DNA of 64,000 bases from positions 1 through 64,000 of the forward strand of contig JAJTHN010000021.1 of NCBI GenBank assembly GCA_021297895.1. Reading direction: 5' to 3'. Made by a program: the position numbers and the translations under genes. The notes under the pieces were generated by a model that was given only the letters and a program-made list of their open reading frames with translations, was not told where the DNA came from and ran no database searches. Position 1 is the stretch's first letter. Every line of letters begins with the position of its first letter. Positions 45,399 through 53,403 of this stretch are shown here, one piece after another. Source of the DNA: Phycisphaeraceae bacterium (GTDB lineage: Bacteria > Planctomycetota > Phycisphaerae > Phycisphaerales > UBA1924).

Positions 45399-48300
45399 AT
45401 GCTCAGCCAGTTCTTCATCCGACGCCCGGTCTTTGCGTGCGTCATCTCGATCCTGATCACGCTGCTGGGTGGCATCGCGGCGTCCCTGCTGCCGACGGCG
45501 CAGTACCCCGAGCTCGCGCCGCCCGTGGTGCGTGTCGAGGCGACGTATCCGGGCGCGAGCGCGCAGACGATCGCGGACACGGTGGCGTCGCCGCTCGAGC
45601 AGGAGGTCAACGGTGTGGACGGCATGCTGTACATGCAGTCCAACAGCTCCGATGGGCGCTACGGGCTGGACGTGACCTTCGAAGTCGGAACGGATATCGA
45701 CATGGCCGCGGTGCTGGTGCAGAACCGCGTGAGCATCGCGCTGGCCAAGCTGCCCGACGAGGTGCGGCGCCAGGGCGTGACGACACGCAAGCAGTCGACG
45801 AATCTCGCCGGCGTGGTGAGCCTGTCGTCGGATCTGAATGCCGATGGCACGCCGATGAACGATGACCTGTTCCTGGCGAACTACCTGGCGATCAACTGGC
45901 GTGACGAGTTCTCGCGTGTGCCGGGCGTCGGGGCGATCACGATTCTGCCGGCGAAGGACTACGGCATGCGGATCTGGCTTGATCCGCGCAAACTGCGGGC
46001 GCGTCAGTTGACGGTCAACGATGTGATCAACGCGGTGCGCGAGCAGAACGTCCAGGTCGCCGCGGGACGCATCGGCTCCGAGCCGGCGCCGGAGGGGACG
46101 GACTTTGAACTGACCATCACGGCCCGCGGGCGTCTTACGGATCCGGCGGAGTTCGCCCGCGTGATCATCAAGAGCGACAACGGGCGCATCGTGCGGATCG
46201 AGGATGTCGCGCGTGTCGAGCTCGGCGCGCGGGATTACGGAACGCTGGCGACATTCAACGGCCGCCCGAACGCGGTGCTGGTGGTGTACCAGTTGCCCGG
46301 GGCGAATCTGGTCGCGCTCGCGGAGGCGGTGCAGGCGAAGCTCGATGAACTCACGCCGCGGCTGGCGGCGGGGGTGCAGGCGAGATTCTTCTACGACTCG
46401 TCGATGTTCATCAAGGCCTCGCTGGAAGAGGTCATCAAGACGCTCATCGAGGCGTTCGTCCTCGTGTTCGTGGTGGTGCTGATCTTCCTTCAGAGCTTCC
46501 GGGCGACACTGATCCCGGCGCTGACGATCCCCATTTCGCTGGTGGGCACGTTCCTGTTCATGGCCGCTCTGGGCTTCAGCATCAACATGCTGACGATGTT
46601 CGGCATGGTGCTGGCGATCGGCATCGTCGTTGACGACGCGATCGTCGTCGTCGAGAATGTCGAGCGAAACATGACCGAGCACAAGCTCGGCGCGTTCGAC
46701 GCGACGGTGCGTGCGATGCACGAGATCACCGGCGCGGTCATCGCGATCACGCTGGTGCTCATGAGCGTGTTCGTGCCCGCGGCGGCTCTGCCCGGGATCA
46801 CCGGCGAGATGTATCGGCAGTTCGCGCTGACGATCGCCGCGAGCACGGCGCTCTCGGCCGTCTGCGCCCTGACGCTCAGCCCCGCGCTGTGCGCGATTCT
46901 GCTCAAGGGCGCTCACGCGGCGGGGCACGATGGCCCGGCCAAGGGCTTTATCCTCTTCCGGCCGCTGGTCTGGGCCGGGCGAGCGTTCAACCGGGTATTT
47001 GATCGGATTACGGCGGTGTATGTTCTGATCGCACGCGGGACGACACGGGTTGCCGCGGTGATGGTGCTGCTGCTTGTCGGCGTGATGGGGCTGACGGCGG
47101 TGGTGTACTCCCGAGTCCCGACGGGCTTTGTGCCGAACGAGGACCTTGGCTTTGCGGTGGTGGCGGCTCAGTTGCCCGACGGCGCTTCTCTGCAGCGCTC
47201 CCGCGATGTGATCGACAAGGTGCGCGTGCAGTTGCTGGGTGACGGCAAGAGCTTGCAGGGGATCGAGGGCATCGCCGATGTCGTGACGCTCTCGGGCTTC
47301 AGCGTGCTCGACGGCAACGGCTCGAACCTTGCCAACGCGTGGATCGTGCTCAAGCCGTGGGACGAGCGGGCCAGAACCGGGCGCTCGGTCAACGCGATCA
47401 TCGGCGACATCAACGCGCGGGTGCAGCAGATTCAGGAAGCGCAGATGCTGGTCTTCTCGCTGCCGGCGATCCCCGGCCTGGGCAACGCCAGCGCGATCGA
47501 TATGCGCGTTCAGGACCGCGGCAACCTGGGGCGGGACTCGCTGGCGCAGGCGACGAACGAGACGATCGGTGCGATTATGGGGCAGCAGCCGCGGACGATC
47601 GCTTTCGCGTTCAGTTCGTACCGGGCCGGCGTGCCGCAATTGCTGGTGGATATCGATCGTGAGAAGGTGATCAAGCTGGATGTTCCGTTGCAGACGGTGT
47701 TCGACACCCTTCAGGCGTCGCTGGGATCGGCGTATGTGAACGACTTCAACCAGTTCGGGCGGACGTGGCAGGTGAGCGTGCAGGCCGATGCGCCGTTCCG
47801 GCTGAGTCCGGTGGACATCACGCGGCTTGAGGTTCGCTCGCGGCGGGGCAACATGATTCCGCTCGGCTCGCTGCTGACTGTTCGCGACACGGTCGGGCCG
47901 GAGCGTGTGGCGAGGTACAACATGTACACGTCGTCGACGATCAACGGCATCCCGCTGCCGGGCGTCAGCAGCGGCGCGGGTATGGCGACGATGCTGGCCG
48001 CGGCCAAGAGCACGCTGCCGCCGGAGATGGGTGTCGAGTGGTCGGGGCTCTCGTACCAAGAGTCGCGTGTCGGCAACCAGGGTCTGCTCGTCTTCGGGCT
48101 GGCGATTCTGCTGGTGTACCTGATTCTGGCGGCGCAGTACGAGAGCTTCGCGACGCCGATCGCGGTGGTGCTGAGCGTGCCGCTGGTGATCATCGGGGCG
48201 ATGCTGGCGCTGTCGTGGCGTGATCTTGACAACAACGTGTTCACGCAGATCGGGCTGGTGCTGCTGGTGGGCCTCGGGGCGAAGAACGCGATCCTCATCG

Positions 48301-48653
48301 TTGAGTTTGCGCGCGAGAACCGTGCCCGGGGCGTGCCGATCCGTCAGGCGGCGATCGACGCGGCACGGACGCGTTTCCGCCCGATCATCATGACGTCGCT
48401 GGCGTTCATCCTCGGCGTTGTGCCGCTGCTGTTTGCGACCGGCGCGGGCGCGGCGAGCCGGCAGGCTCTTGGCACCGCGGTGTTCGGCGGCATGATCGGC
48501 AACACGCTGCTCGGGCTCGTGTTCACGCCGGCGATGTACGTGGTGGTGCAGACCATGGCCGAGTGGGTCCGGCCCATGAAGCCCGCCGCGACGACGGGCT
48601 CATCGGGCCCGGGGCCGGCGGCGCCGGCGGTACAGACCGCCGCGGCCCATTGA
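45399..48653 (+). CDS. RND multidrug efflux pump, inner-membrane subunit (HAE1/AcrB family)
   Basis: A 1084-residue proton-driven transporter. The start MLSQFFIRRPVFACVISI is the family signature (start at 45399, GGAAG box 6 bases upstream). The TM4 proton relay is present as GMVLAIGIVVDDAIVVVENVER, with the paired Asp. Two repeats, each of six TM helices plus a large periplasmic porter/docking loop, are complete through the final TM block GAGAASRQALGTAVFGGMIGNT. It should form a trimer and export drugs or lipophilic compounds through an adaptor and a TolC-like channel. The adaptor lies directly upstream but carries a nonsense codon. No TolC-like gene is adjacent. Confidence 0.95.
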   Translation: MLSQFFIRRPVFACVISILITLLGGIAASLLPTAQYPELAPPVVRVEATYPGASAQTIADTVASPLEQEVNGVDGMLYMQSNSSDGRYGLDVTFEVGTDIDMAAVLVQNRVSIALAKLPDEVRRQGVTTRKQSTNLAGVVSLSSDLNADGTPMNDDLFLANYLAINWRDEFSRVPGVGAITILPAKDYGMRIWLDPRKLRARQLTVNDVINAVREQNVQVAAGRIGSEPAPEGTDFELTITARGRLTDPAEFARVIIKSDNGRIVRIEDVARVELGARDYGTLATFNGRPNAVLVVYQLPGANLVALAEAVQAKLDELTPRLAAGVQARFFYDSSMFIKASLEEVIKTLIEAFVLVFVVVLIFLQSFRATLIPALTIPISLVGTFLFMAALGFSINMLTMFGMVLAIGIVVDDAIVVVENVERNMTEHKLGAFDATVRAMHEITGAVIAITLVLMSVFVPAAALPGITGEMYRQFALTIAASTALSAVCALTLSPALCAILLKGAHAAGHDGPAKGFILFRPLVWAGRAFNRVFDRITAVYVLIARGTTRVAAVMVLLLVGVMGLTAVVYSRVPTGFVPNEDLGFAVVAAQLPDGASLQRSRDVIDKVRVQLLGDGKSLQGIEGIADVVTLSGFSVLDGNGSNLANAWIVLKPWDERARTGRSVNAIIGDINARVQQIQEAQMLVFSLPAIPGLGNASAIDMRVQDRGNLGRDSLAQATNETIGAIMGQQPRTIAFAFSSYRAGVPQLLVDIDREKVIKLDVPLQTVFDTLQASLGSAYVNDFNQFGRTWQVSVQADAPFRLSPVDITRLEVRSRRGNMIPLGSLLTVRDTVGPERVARYNMYTSSTINGIPLPGVSSGAGMATMLAAAKSTLPPEMGVEWSGLSYQESRVGNQGLLVFGLAILLVYLILAAQYESFATPIAVVLSVPLVIIGAMLALSWRDLDNNVFTQIGLVLLVGLGAKNAILIVEFARENRARGVPIRQAAIDAARTRFRPIIMTSLAFILGVVPLLFATGAGAASRQALGTAVFGGMIGNTLLGLVFTPAMYVVVQTMAEWVRPMKPAATTGSSGPGPAAPAVQTAAAH

Positions 48654-48711
48654 TTCGGGCACCCGTCGCTCGCCGAGACCGCGTCAGTGGCGCCGCTGCA
48701 AGACGAGAGGT

Positions 48712-49122
48712 TCAGAGCTCCATGCGTTCCCAATCGCCGGCGTCGGCGATCGTGCCGCGCGTCGCGGGCTCGAACCAGCAGCGAAAGAGCGCGATCGCGT
48801 CGTGGAGCTGATCGTGCTCGGGGCGGTCATCGCCGTCGGCCTCGGGGTCGATGATCAGGGGACCATCGGCGAGCATGAAGTGCTCATCAGGGCTGGGCGT
48901 GTGGTGCTCCACGATGAGGCCTTCCTCGATCAGCGCGGCCTGAATGTAGTCGTTTGTGCCGGCGCGGAGAATGACGAACCCGCCGGGCTCGCTGCGAGAG
49001 AGGTGCTCGACGATCGCGCGGACGTCATCCCACGTCGGGGATTGCACGATGCCGTTTGTCGGCTCGAGCGTGAGATCGGCCCATTCGAGTTCGAGGCTGC
49101 CGCCTGAGTGTTTCGTGCTCAT
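48712..49122 (-). CDS. Unknown small acidic protein
   Basis: A 136-residue soluble acidic protein. The visible phrasing is SGGSLELEWADLTLEPTNG, then WDDVRAIVEHLSRSEPGGFVILRAGTNDYIQAA, then an Asp/Glu-rich half with PEHDQLHDAIALFRCWF. The layout (helix, then beta hairpin, then acidic C-terminus) is faintly like small immunity or SMI1-type proteins, but I do not recognise it. It sits 28 bases upstream of aroC's stop on the same strand, after aroC in transcription order, so it may be the last gene of an aroC transcript. Confidence 0.65.
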   Translation of the reverse strand: MSTKHSGGSLELEWADLTLEPTNGIVQSPTWDDVRAIVEHLSRSEPGGFVILRAGTNDYIQAALIEEGLIVEHHTPSPDEHFMLADGPLIIDPEADGDDRPEHDQLHDAIALFRCWFEPATRGTIADAGDWERMEL

Positions 49123-49150
49123 GATGAGGATTCGGGACTCGGGTTGTTGA

Positions 49151-50341
49151 TCAGTGGTCCTGGTCGGGCGATTCCAGCGGCAGGGCTCGCGCGTGGGTCA
49201 GGAAGCGGGCGTATTGATCGCGGGCTTCGGTCAGTGAATCGCCGGCGAACTTCTCGCGAAGAACGCGGGCGACCTCGAACGCGACGACGTTCTCAAGAAC
49301 GACGCTCGCGGCGGAGACGGCGCAGATGTCGCTGCGCTCGTAGTCGCTCTGCGCGGCGGCCTTTGTGTTGAGGTTGACACTGGGCATGCCGCGGAGGAGC
49401 GTGGAGATGGGCTTCATCGCGGCGCGGACGATGATGGGGCTGCCGTTGGTCATGCCGCCTTCGGTACCGCCAGCGTTGTTGGTGGTGCGGACGAAGCCGA
49501 GGCTGGGGGTGTCCTTTCGAGCAGGGTCGAAGGCGATGGGGTCGTGGACCTCGTGGCCCCAGCGGTCGGCGCAGGCGAAGCCCAGGCCCATTTCGACGCC
49601 CTTGATCGCCTGAATGCCCATGACGGCCTGCGCGATGCGGGAGTCGAGTTTGTCCCGATAGTCCATCGTCGAGCCGAGGCCGGGCGGGCAATTGAAGACG
49701 TGGCACTCAATCAGGCCGCCGACGGTGGTCTTGTCGATTTTGGCCTGGCGGATGATGTCGTGCTGGGCGCTGGTCGCGGCGGGGTCGGGGCAGTAGGTGT
49801 CGCTGGCGTCGCGGTCGGCCTTGTGGCGGGCCAGATGCTCGGCGGTGATGGCCACGTTCGTGCGGACCTGATGGATCGAACGGACGAAGCCGAACGCCTC
49901 GATGTCGAACTGCTTGAGAAGACAGCGGGCCAGAGCGCCGGCGGCGACCCGCGCTGCGGTCTCGCGGGCGCTGGCGCGTTCGAGTGTTTCGCGGCAGTCG
50001 GTGGTGAGGTACTTGATGCTGCCGGCAAGGTCGGCGTGGCCGGGCCGCGGCGTGTGAACGGGGGGGGTGCGCGTGGTGTCGTCCAGCCGCGAGTCGCGAT
50101 TGGGGATTCGCAGGGTGATGGGCGAGCCGATGGACTTGCCCAGTCGGATACCGGAGAGGACCTCGGCACGGTCGGTCTCGATGTTCTGACGCCCGCCGCG
50201 GCCGTAGCCGCCCTGGCGGCGTTCGAGTTCGGCGTTGATGAAGTCCAGGTCGATCGGGACGCCGGCGGGCATGCCGACGATGGTGGCCAGGAGTGCGGGG
50301 CCGTGGGATTCGCCTGCGGTCTGGTAGGAGAGTTGGGACAT
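49151..50341 (-). CDS. aroC: Chorismate synthase
   Basis: A 396-residue FMN-dependent enzyme making chorismate from 5-enolpyruvylshikimate-3-phosphate, the last common aromatic step. The family signature TAGESHGPALLATIVGMPAG begins at residue 7. Later blocks RPGHADLAGSIKY, RASARETAARVAAGALAR and TNNAGGTEGGMTNGSPI are all conserved, including the FMN-binding and active-site His/Asp. ATG 50341 is selected because the conserved core starts seven residues later. It is divergent from the HAD gene (start 50376), leaving only 34 bases between them. Confidence 0.96.
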   Translation of the reverse strand: MSQLSYQTAGESHGPALLATIVGMPAGVPIDLDFINAELERRQGGYGRGGRQNIETDRAEVLSGIRLGKSIGSPITLRIPNRDSRLDDTTRTPPVHTPRPGHADLAGSIKYLTTDCRETLERASARETAARVAAGALARCLLKQFDIEAFGFVRSIHQVRTNVAITAEHLARHKADRDASDTYCPDPAATSAQHDIIRQAKIDKTTVGGLIECHVFNCPPGLGSTMDYRDKLDSRIAQAVMGIQAIKGVEMGLGFACADRWGHEVHDPIAFDPARKDTPSLGFVRTTNNAGGTEGGMTNGSPIIVRAAMKPISTLLRGMPSVNLNTKAAAQSDYERSDICAVSAASVVLENVVAFEVARVLREKFAGDSLTEARDQYARFLTHARALPLESPDQDH

Positions 50342-50375
50342 CGCCGTAGGGTAGGTCGGCGCTATGCTCCGCCCC

Positions 50376-51137
50376 ATGCCCGGCACGCTTCCGCTGCGAC
50401 AGTACGACCTGGTGATCGCCGACATCGACGGATGCCTGGTGAGCGAAACGACCGCGCCGTTTGACCTGGAGTCTCTGGCCACAGTTCGGCGGTACAACGA
50501 GCTGGCGCTGGAGCGCGGGGATCGGCCGATTGTGACCCTGTGCAGCGGACGGCCGCAGCCGTTTGCGGAGAGCATCTGTCGGCTGATCGGGAACACGACG
50601 ATGCCGTGCGTGTGCGAGATGGGTGTGTGGACCTATCACCCGGGAACGAATCGTTACGAGATGGACCCGGCGATCACGCCGTCGCACCTGCGAGCGGTGG
50701 GGGAGTTGTCGGCATGGGCGGCGAGTGAGTTCGGCGGCATCGGCGTGACGCAGCAGCCGGGCAAGAACGCGAGTGTGACGCTCTGGCATCCGGATACCCG
50801 ACGGCTCCGTGAGGAGATCTTCCCGGCGGTCGAGAAGCGGATACGCGAGTCGGGCTGGCCGTTTCGCGTGTCGATGACGTGGTACTACATCAACTGCGAT
50901 CTGGCGCACGTGTCAAAGGGTTCGGGGATCGACCGGCTGTTGAAGATGACCGGTCTCTCGCGGGCTCGGCTGGCGGGGATCGGCGACACGACCGGGGACA
51001 AGTGCATCGCTGAACGCGTGGCGTTCTTCGCGTGCCCGAGCAATGCGCAGGCGGGGATCAAGGAACACGCGCACTACATCGCGAGCAAGCCGGAGGCCGA
51101 AGGCGTTGTGGAGATTCTCGAGCGGCTGATCGGCTGA
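50376..51137 (+). CDS. HAD-superfamily (Cof/SPP-like) phosphatase
   Basis: A 253-residue HAD hydrolase. Motif I is VIADIDGCLV (nucleophile D and acid D), motif II CSGRPQ, motif III K in HVSKGSGIDRLL, motif IV GIGDTTGDKCIA. The cap is type C2B-like, as in Cof and sucrose- or mannosyl-phosphate phosphatases. Many such proteins are annotated as phosphoglycolate phosphatase-like. Start 50376 is preferred over 50364. It is divergent from aroC with 34 bases between. The substrate is not inferable. Confidence 0.87.
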   Translation: MPGTLPLRQYDLVIADIDGCLVSETTAPFDLESLATVRRYNELALERGDRPIVTLCSGRPQPFAESICRLIGNTTMPCVCEMGVWTYHPGTNRYEMDPAITPSHLRAVGELSAWAASEFGGIGVTQQPGKNASVTLWHPDTRRLREEIFPAVEKRIRESGWPFRVSMTWYYINCDLAHVSKGSGIDRLLKMTGLSRARLAGIGDTTGDKCIAERVAFFACPSNAQAGIKEHAHYIASKPEAEGVVEILERLIG

Positions 51138-51224
51138 GGCTTGGAGTGCTGCGCGGCGGCGGGCGGGGATGGCAAAGCGTGAATCGCTGAGCGTGACCGT
51201 CGCCCGATCATCATCGCTGAGCAC

Positions 51225-52460
51225 TTAGAGAACGAGCATCGCGTCGCCGAAGGAGTAGAACCGGTAGTTGCTGCTCAGCGCGGCGGCGTACGCGGCCTGC
51301 AGGCGGGCGACGCCGCGGCTGGGGATATCGGCCGTACCGGGCGTGCTGTCCAGCAGCGACGCGATCATGGCCATGAGCGTGCTGCGGGGCAGATGGAAGT
51401 TGGTCAGCATGCTGTCAAGGTGCTTCCAGCGGTGGCCGGGGGTGATGAGGAGTTTGGTCCAGTGCTCGAGCGGCGTGCCGTCGAGCGCGGGCTGCAAGGT
51501 TGGGAAGGATTCGAGCGTGCGGGCGCTGGTGGTGCCGACTGCCACGACTCGGCGGCCCTGAGCACGAGCACGCGCGATGACTCTCGCTGAGTCGGGCGGG
51601 ATGGTGCACCATTCGCTGTGCATGGGGTGCTGTTCAACGAACTCGCACTCGACGGGCTTGAAGGTGCCGGTTCCGACGTGAAGCGTGACATCGACGCGGT
51701 GCACGCCGCGGGCGGCGAGGCGGCCCAGGAGTTCGGGCGTGAAGTGCAGTCCGGCGGTTGGCGCGGCGATGGAGCCGGCCGCGCCGTGGCTCGCGTTGGT
51801 ACCGCTGCCGGGGCCAGCAGGGCCGGCGGGGCCGGTCGAGGGCTGGTCCGCTCGGGCGTAGACGGTCTGATACGTCGCGCGGTCGTCGCGTTCGCTGGGC
51901 GTAGGAGCGTCGGCGTGGCGCTTGCGGGCGGCGAGGATGTAGGGGGGCAGCGGGGTGCTGCCGACGCGGTCCAGAAGCGCGATCGCGCCCAGGGCCAGCA
52001 GATCGGCGGGGCCATCGGGCGAGCAGATCCACGCGCCGGCCTCGCCCTGGCTTTCTGAGCGATGGTGAAGGATGAGCGAGAGTTGCGTGGGCTGGCCGTC
52101 GGCGTCGTAGAGCGCGATGCGGGCATTCTCGCGCATGCGTCGCCCCTTGAGCATCACGCGCCAGCGGCTCGGGTCGGATTCAACGGGGCCGAGGTACAGG
52201 CCCTCGACCTTGCCCATCGTGTCGGCGCGCACGCCCTGGATCCGCGCGGGGATGACGCGAGAGGTGTTGACGACCAGCACGTCACCGGGAGAGAGATACT
52301 CCGGCAGATCCCGCACTTGGCGGTGCTCGATGAACTCGGGGTCGGCCCGGCGGAGCACGAGCATGCGAGCCGAGTCGCGCGGCGAAACCGGCGCGGTCGC
52401 GATGCGGTCTTCGGGCAGCGTGTAATCGAGCGCAGCAGTCGGAAGCACCAAGTTCTCCAC
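51225..52460 (-). CDS. queA: S-adenosylmethionine:tRNA ribosyltransferase-isomerase
   Basis: A 411-residue QueA, which transfers the ribosyl moiety of SAM to preQ1 at tRNA position 34 in queuosine synthesis. Conserved blocks: DYTLPEDRIATAPVSPRDSARML, VVNTSRVIPARIQG, AAPTAGLHFTPELL, VDVTLHVGTGTFKPV and LTNFHLPRSTLMAMIASL. An insertion of Gly/Pro/Ser-rich residues (about 205-235) sits before the AAPTAGLHF motif. Length is otherwise typical. The start is GTG. Confidence 0.95.
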   Translation of the reverse strand: MENLVLPTAALDYTLPEDRIATAPVSPRDSARMLVLRRADPEFIEHRQVRDLPEYLSPGDVLVVNTSRVIPARIQGVRADTMGKVEGLYLGPVESDPSRWRVMLKGRRMRENARIALYDADGQPTQLSLILHHRSESQGEAGAWICSPDGPADLLALGAIALLDRVGSTPLPPYILAARKRHADAPTPSERDDRATYQTVYARADQPSTGPAGPAGPGSGTNASHGAAGSIAAPTAGLHFTPELLGRLAARGVHRVDVTLHVGTGTFKPVECEFVEQHPMHSEWCTIPPDSARVIARARAQGRRVVAVGTTSARTLESFPTLQPALDGTPLEHWTKLLITPGHRWKHLDSMLTNFHLPRSTLMAMIASLLDSTPGTADIPSRGVARLQAAYAAALSSNYRFYSFGDAMLVL

Positions 52461-52628
52461 GGGCGGTCGGCGATCGTTGACGCCCCAGCACCCGGGGTCC
52501 AGTTGATGCTCGGGGTGTTGCCTGCGGGCAACACGTGGCGATCGGGAAACACCGAGAACCGAACGAGAGCCTCAAATTGGGGCCGAAATACCAGGGATTC
52601 TCGGGCATTTCGGGGCCGGAAACGTCTG

Positions 52629-52657
52629 GCATGCGGATCGTTGGATGTTCCGCATGC
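52629..52657 (+). promoter_or_regulatory. Inverted repeat enclosing a start codon
   Basis: Perfect 9-bp arms GCATGCGGA (52629-52637) and TCCGCATGC (52649-52657) with an 11-base loop containing the ATG at 52645. The second in-frame ATG at 52654 lies in the right arm. The hairpin could hide or present the start. Confidence 0.5.
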
Positions 52658-53142
52658 GCATCGGAGACCTCGTCAAACAAGCGACACTTCCCTACACCCT
52701 TGCGTCGCTGCTGAGCCAGCAACAGCAGGCCGCGGGGGTCATTCCCGGGCTGACGCAGCCGACGGGAGCACCGGCGGCGGGAGGTGCGTCGACGACGAGC
52801 GGTCGGCAGCGTGCGGCGTCAGCGCCGACGCAGACGTTTCGATTCAGCGAGCCGGTTGATGTGGTGGACCTGTCACCGGCGGTGCGTTCGGGGCTTGCGC
52901 GTCAGGCGTCGCGGAGCAGCGCTCAGCGTCGGGACGAAGGCGGGGCCGCGGGCGATGAGTTTGCGAGCGATGGCGCGATGGGATTGCTCGAGACGCTTGT
53001 GCGTGAGCGACAGGTGATGAACGTGACGATTCCCGGCCGCGGCCGGTCTTCGCCGACGGTGAACCTGATGTTCGAGACCGAGTCGGTCTATCGCCTGATC
53101 CAGCCTGTGAACACGGGTCAGTTGGTCGACGCGCAGGCCTGA
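52645..53142 (+). CDS. Unknown small protein
   Basis: A 165-residue soluble protein with no recognised family. Order along the chain: short N-terminal helix (MRIGDLVKQATLPYTLASLL), a Gln/Ala/Gly/Thr-rich linker, FRFSEPVDVVDLSPAVRSGLAR, then a Ser/Arg/Gly patch, and a compact alpha/beta C-terminus (LLETLVRERQVMNVTIPGRG, NLMFETESVYRLIQPVNTGQ). It could be a small flagellar- or phage-like assembly protein, but nothing proves this. ATG 52645 and 52654 are both in frame. It is divergent from queA. Confidence 0.55.
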   Translation: MFRMRIGDLVKQATLPYTLASLLSQQQQAAGVIPGLTQPTGAPAAGGASTTSGRQRAASAPTQTFRFSEPVDVVDLSPAVRSGLARQASRSSAQRRDEGGAAGDEFASDGAMGLLETLVRERQVMNVTIPGRGRSSPTVNLMFETESVYRLIQPVNTGQLVDAQA

Positions 53143-53403
53143 TGGCCAGCGGCGTGGCGGAGAGGTTCGGCTCGAGTTCTCGGGCTTCCCCTGAACCTGC
53201 GCCATGTGGGGACCAGGGACTGACCTCAATGGGGTGGAATCAAGGGTGTGTGCGGTGCAGAACGCGTGCAGATGCGTGCGTTTGTGCGGCGTTTTTGTAG
53301 AATGAGATTCCCGGTGAGCGCCAGGGCCTCGTCGCTCGGGCGCGGGCCGGGCGACGCAGATTTGCGTCGCCCCTTTGACGGCCTTTGCAGGAGAATCTCG
53401 ATC

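Noticed and set aside
43893-48059. A 1388-residue minus-strand open frame opposite the RND genes
   Set aside because: It is His/Arg-rich low complexity, opposite a conserved AcrB-type gene. It is a shadow frame.
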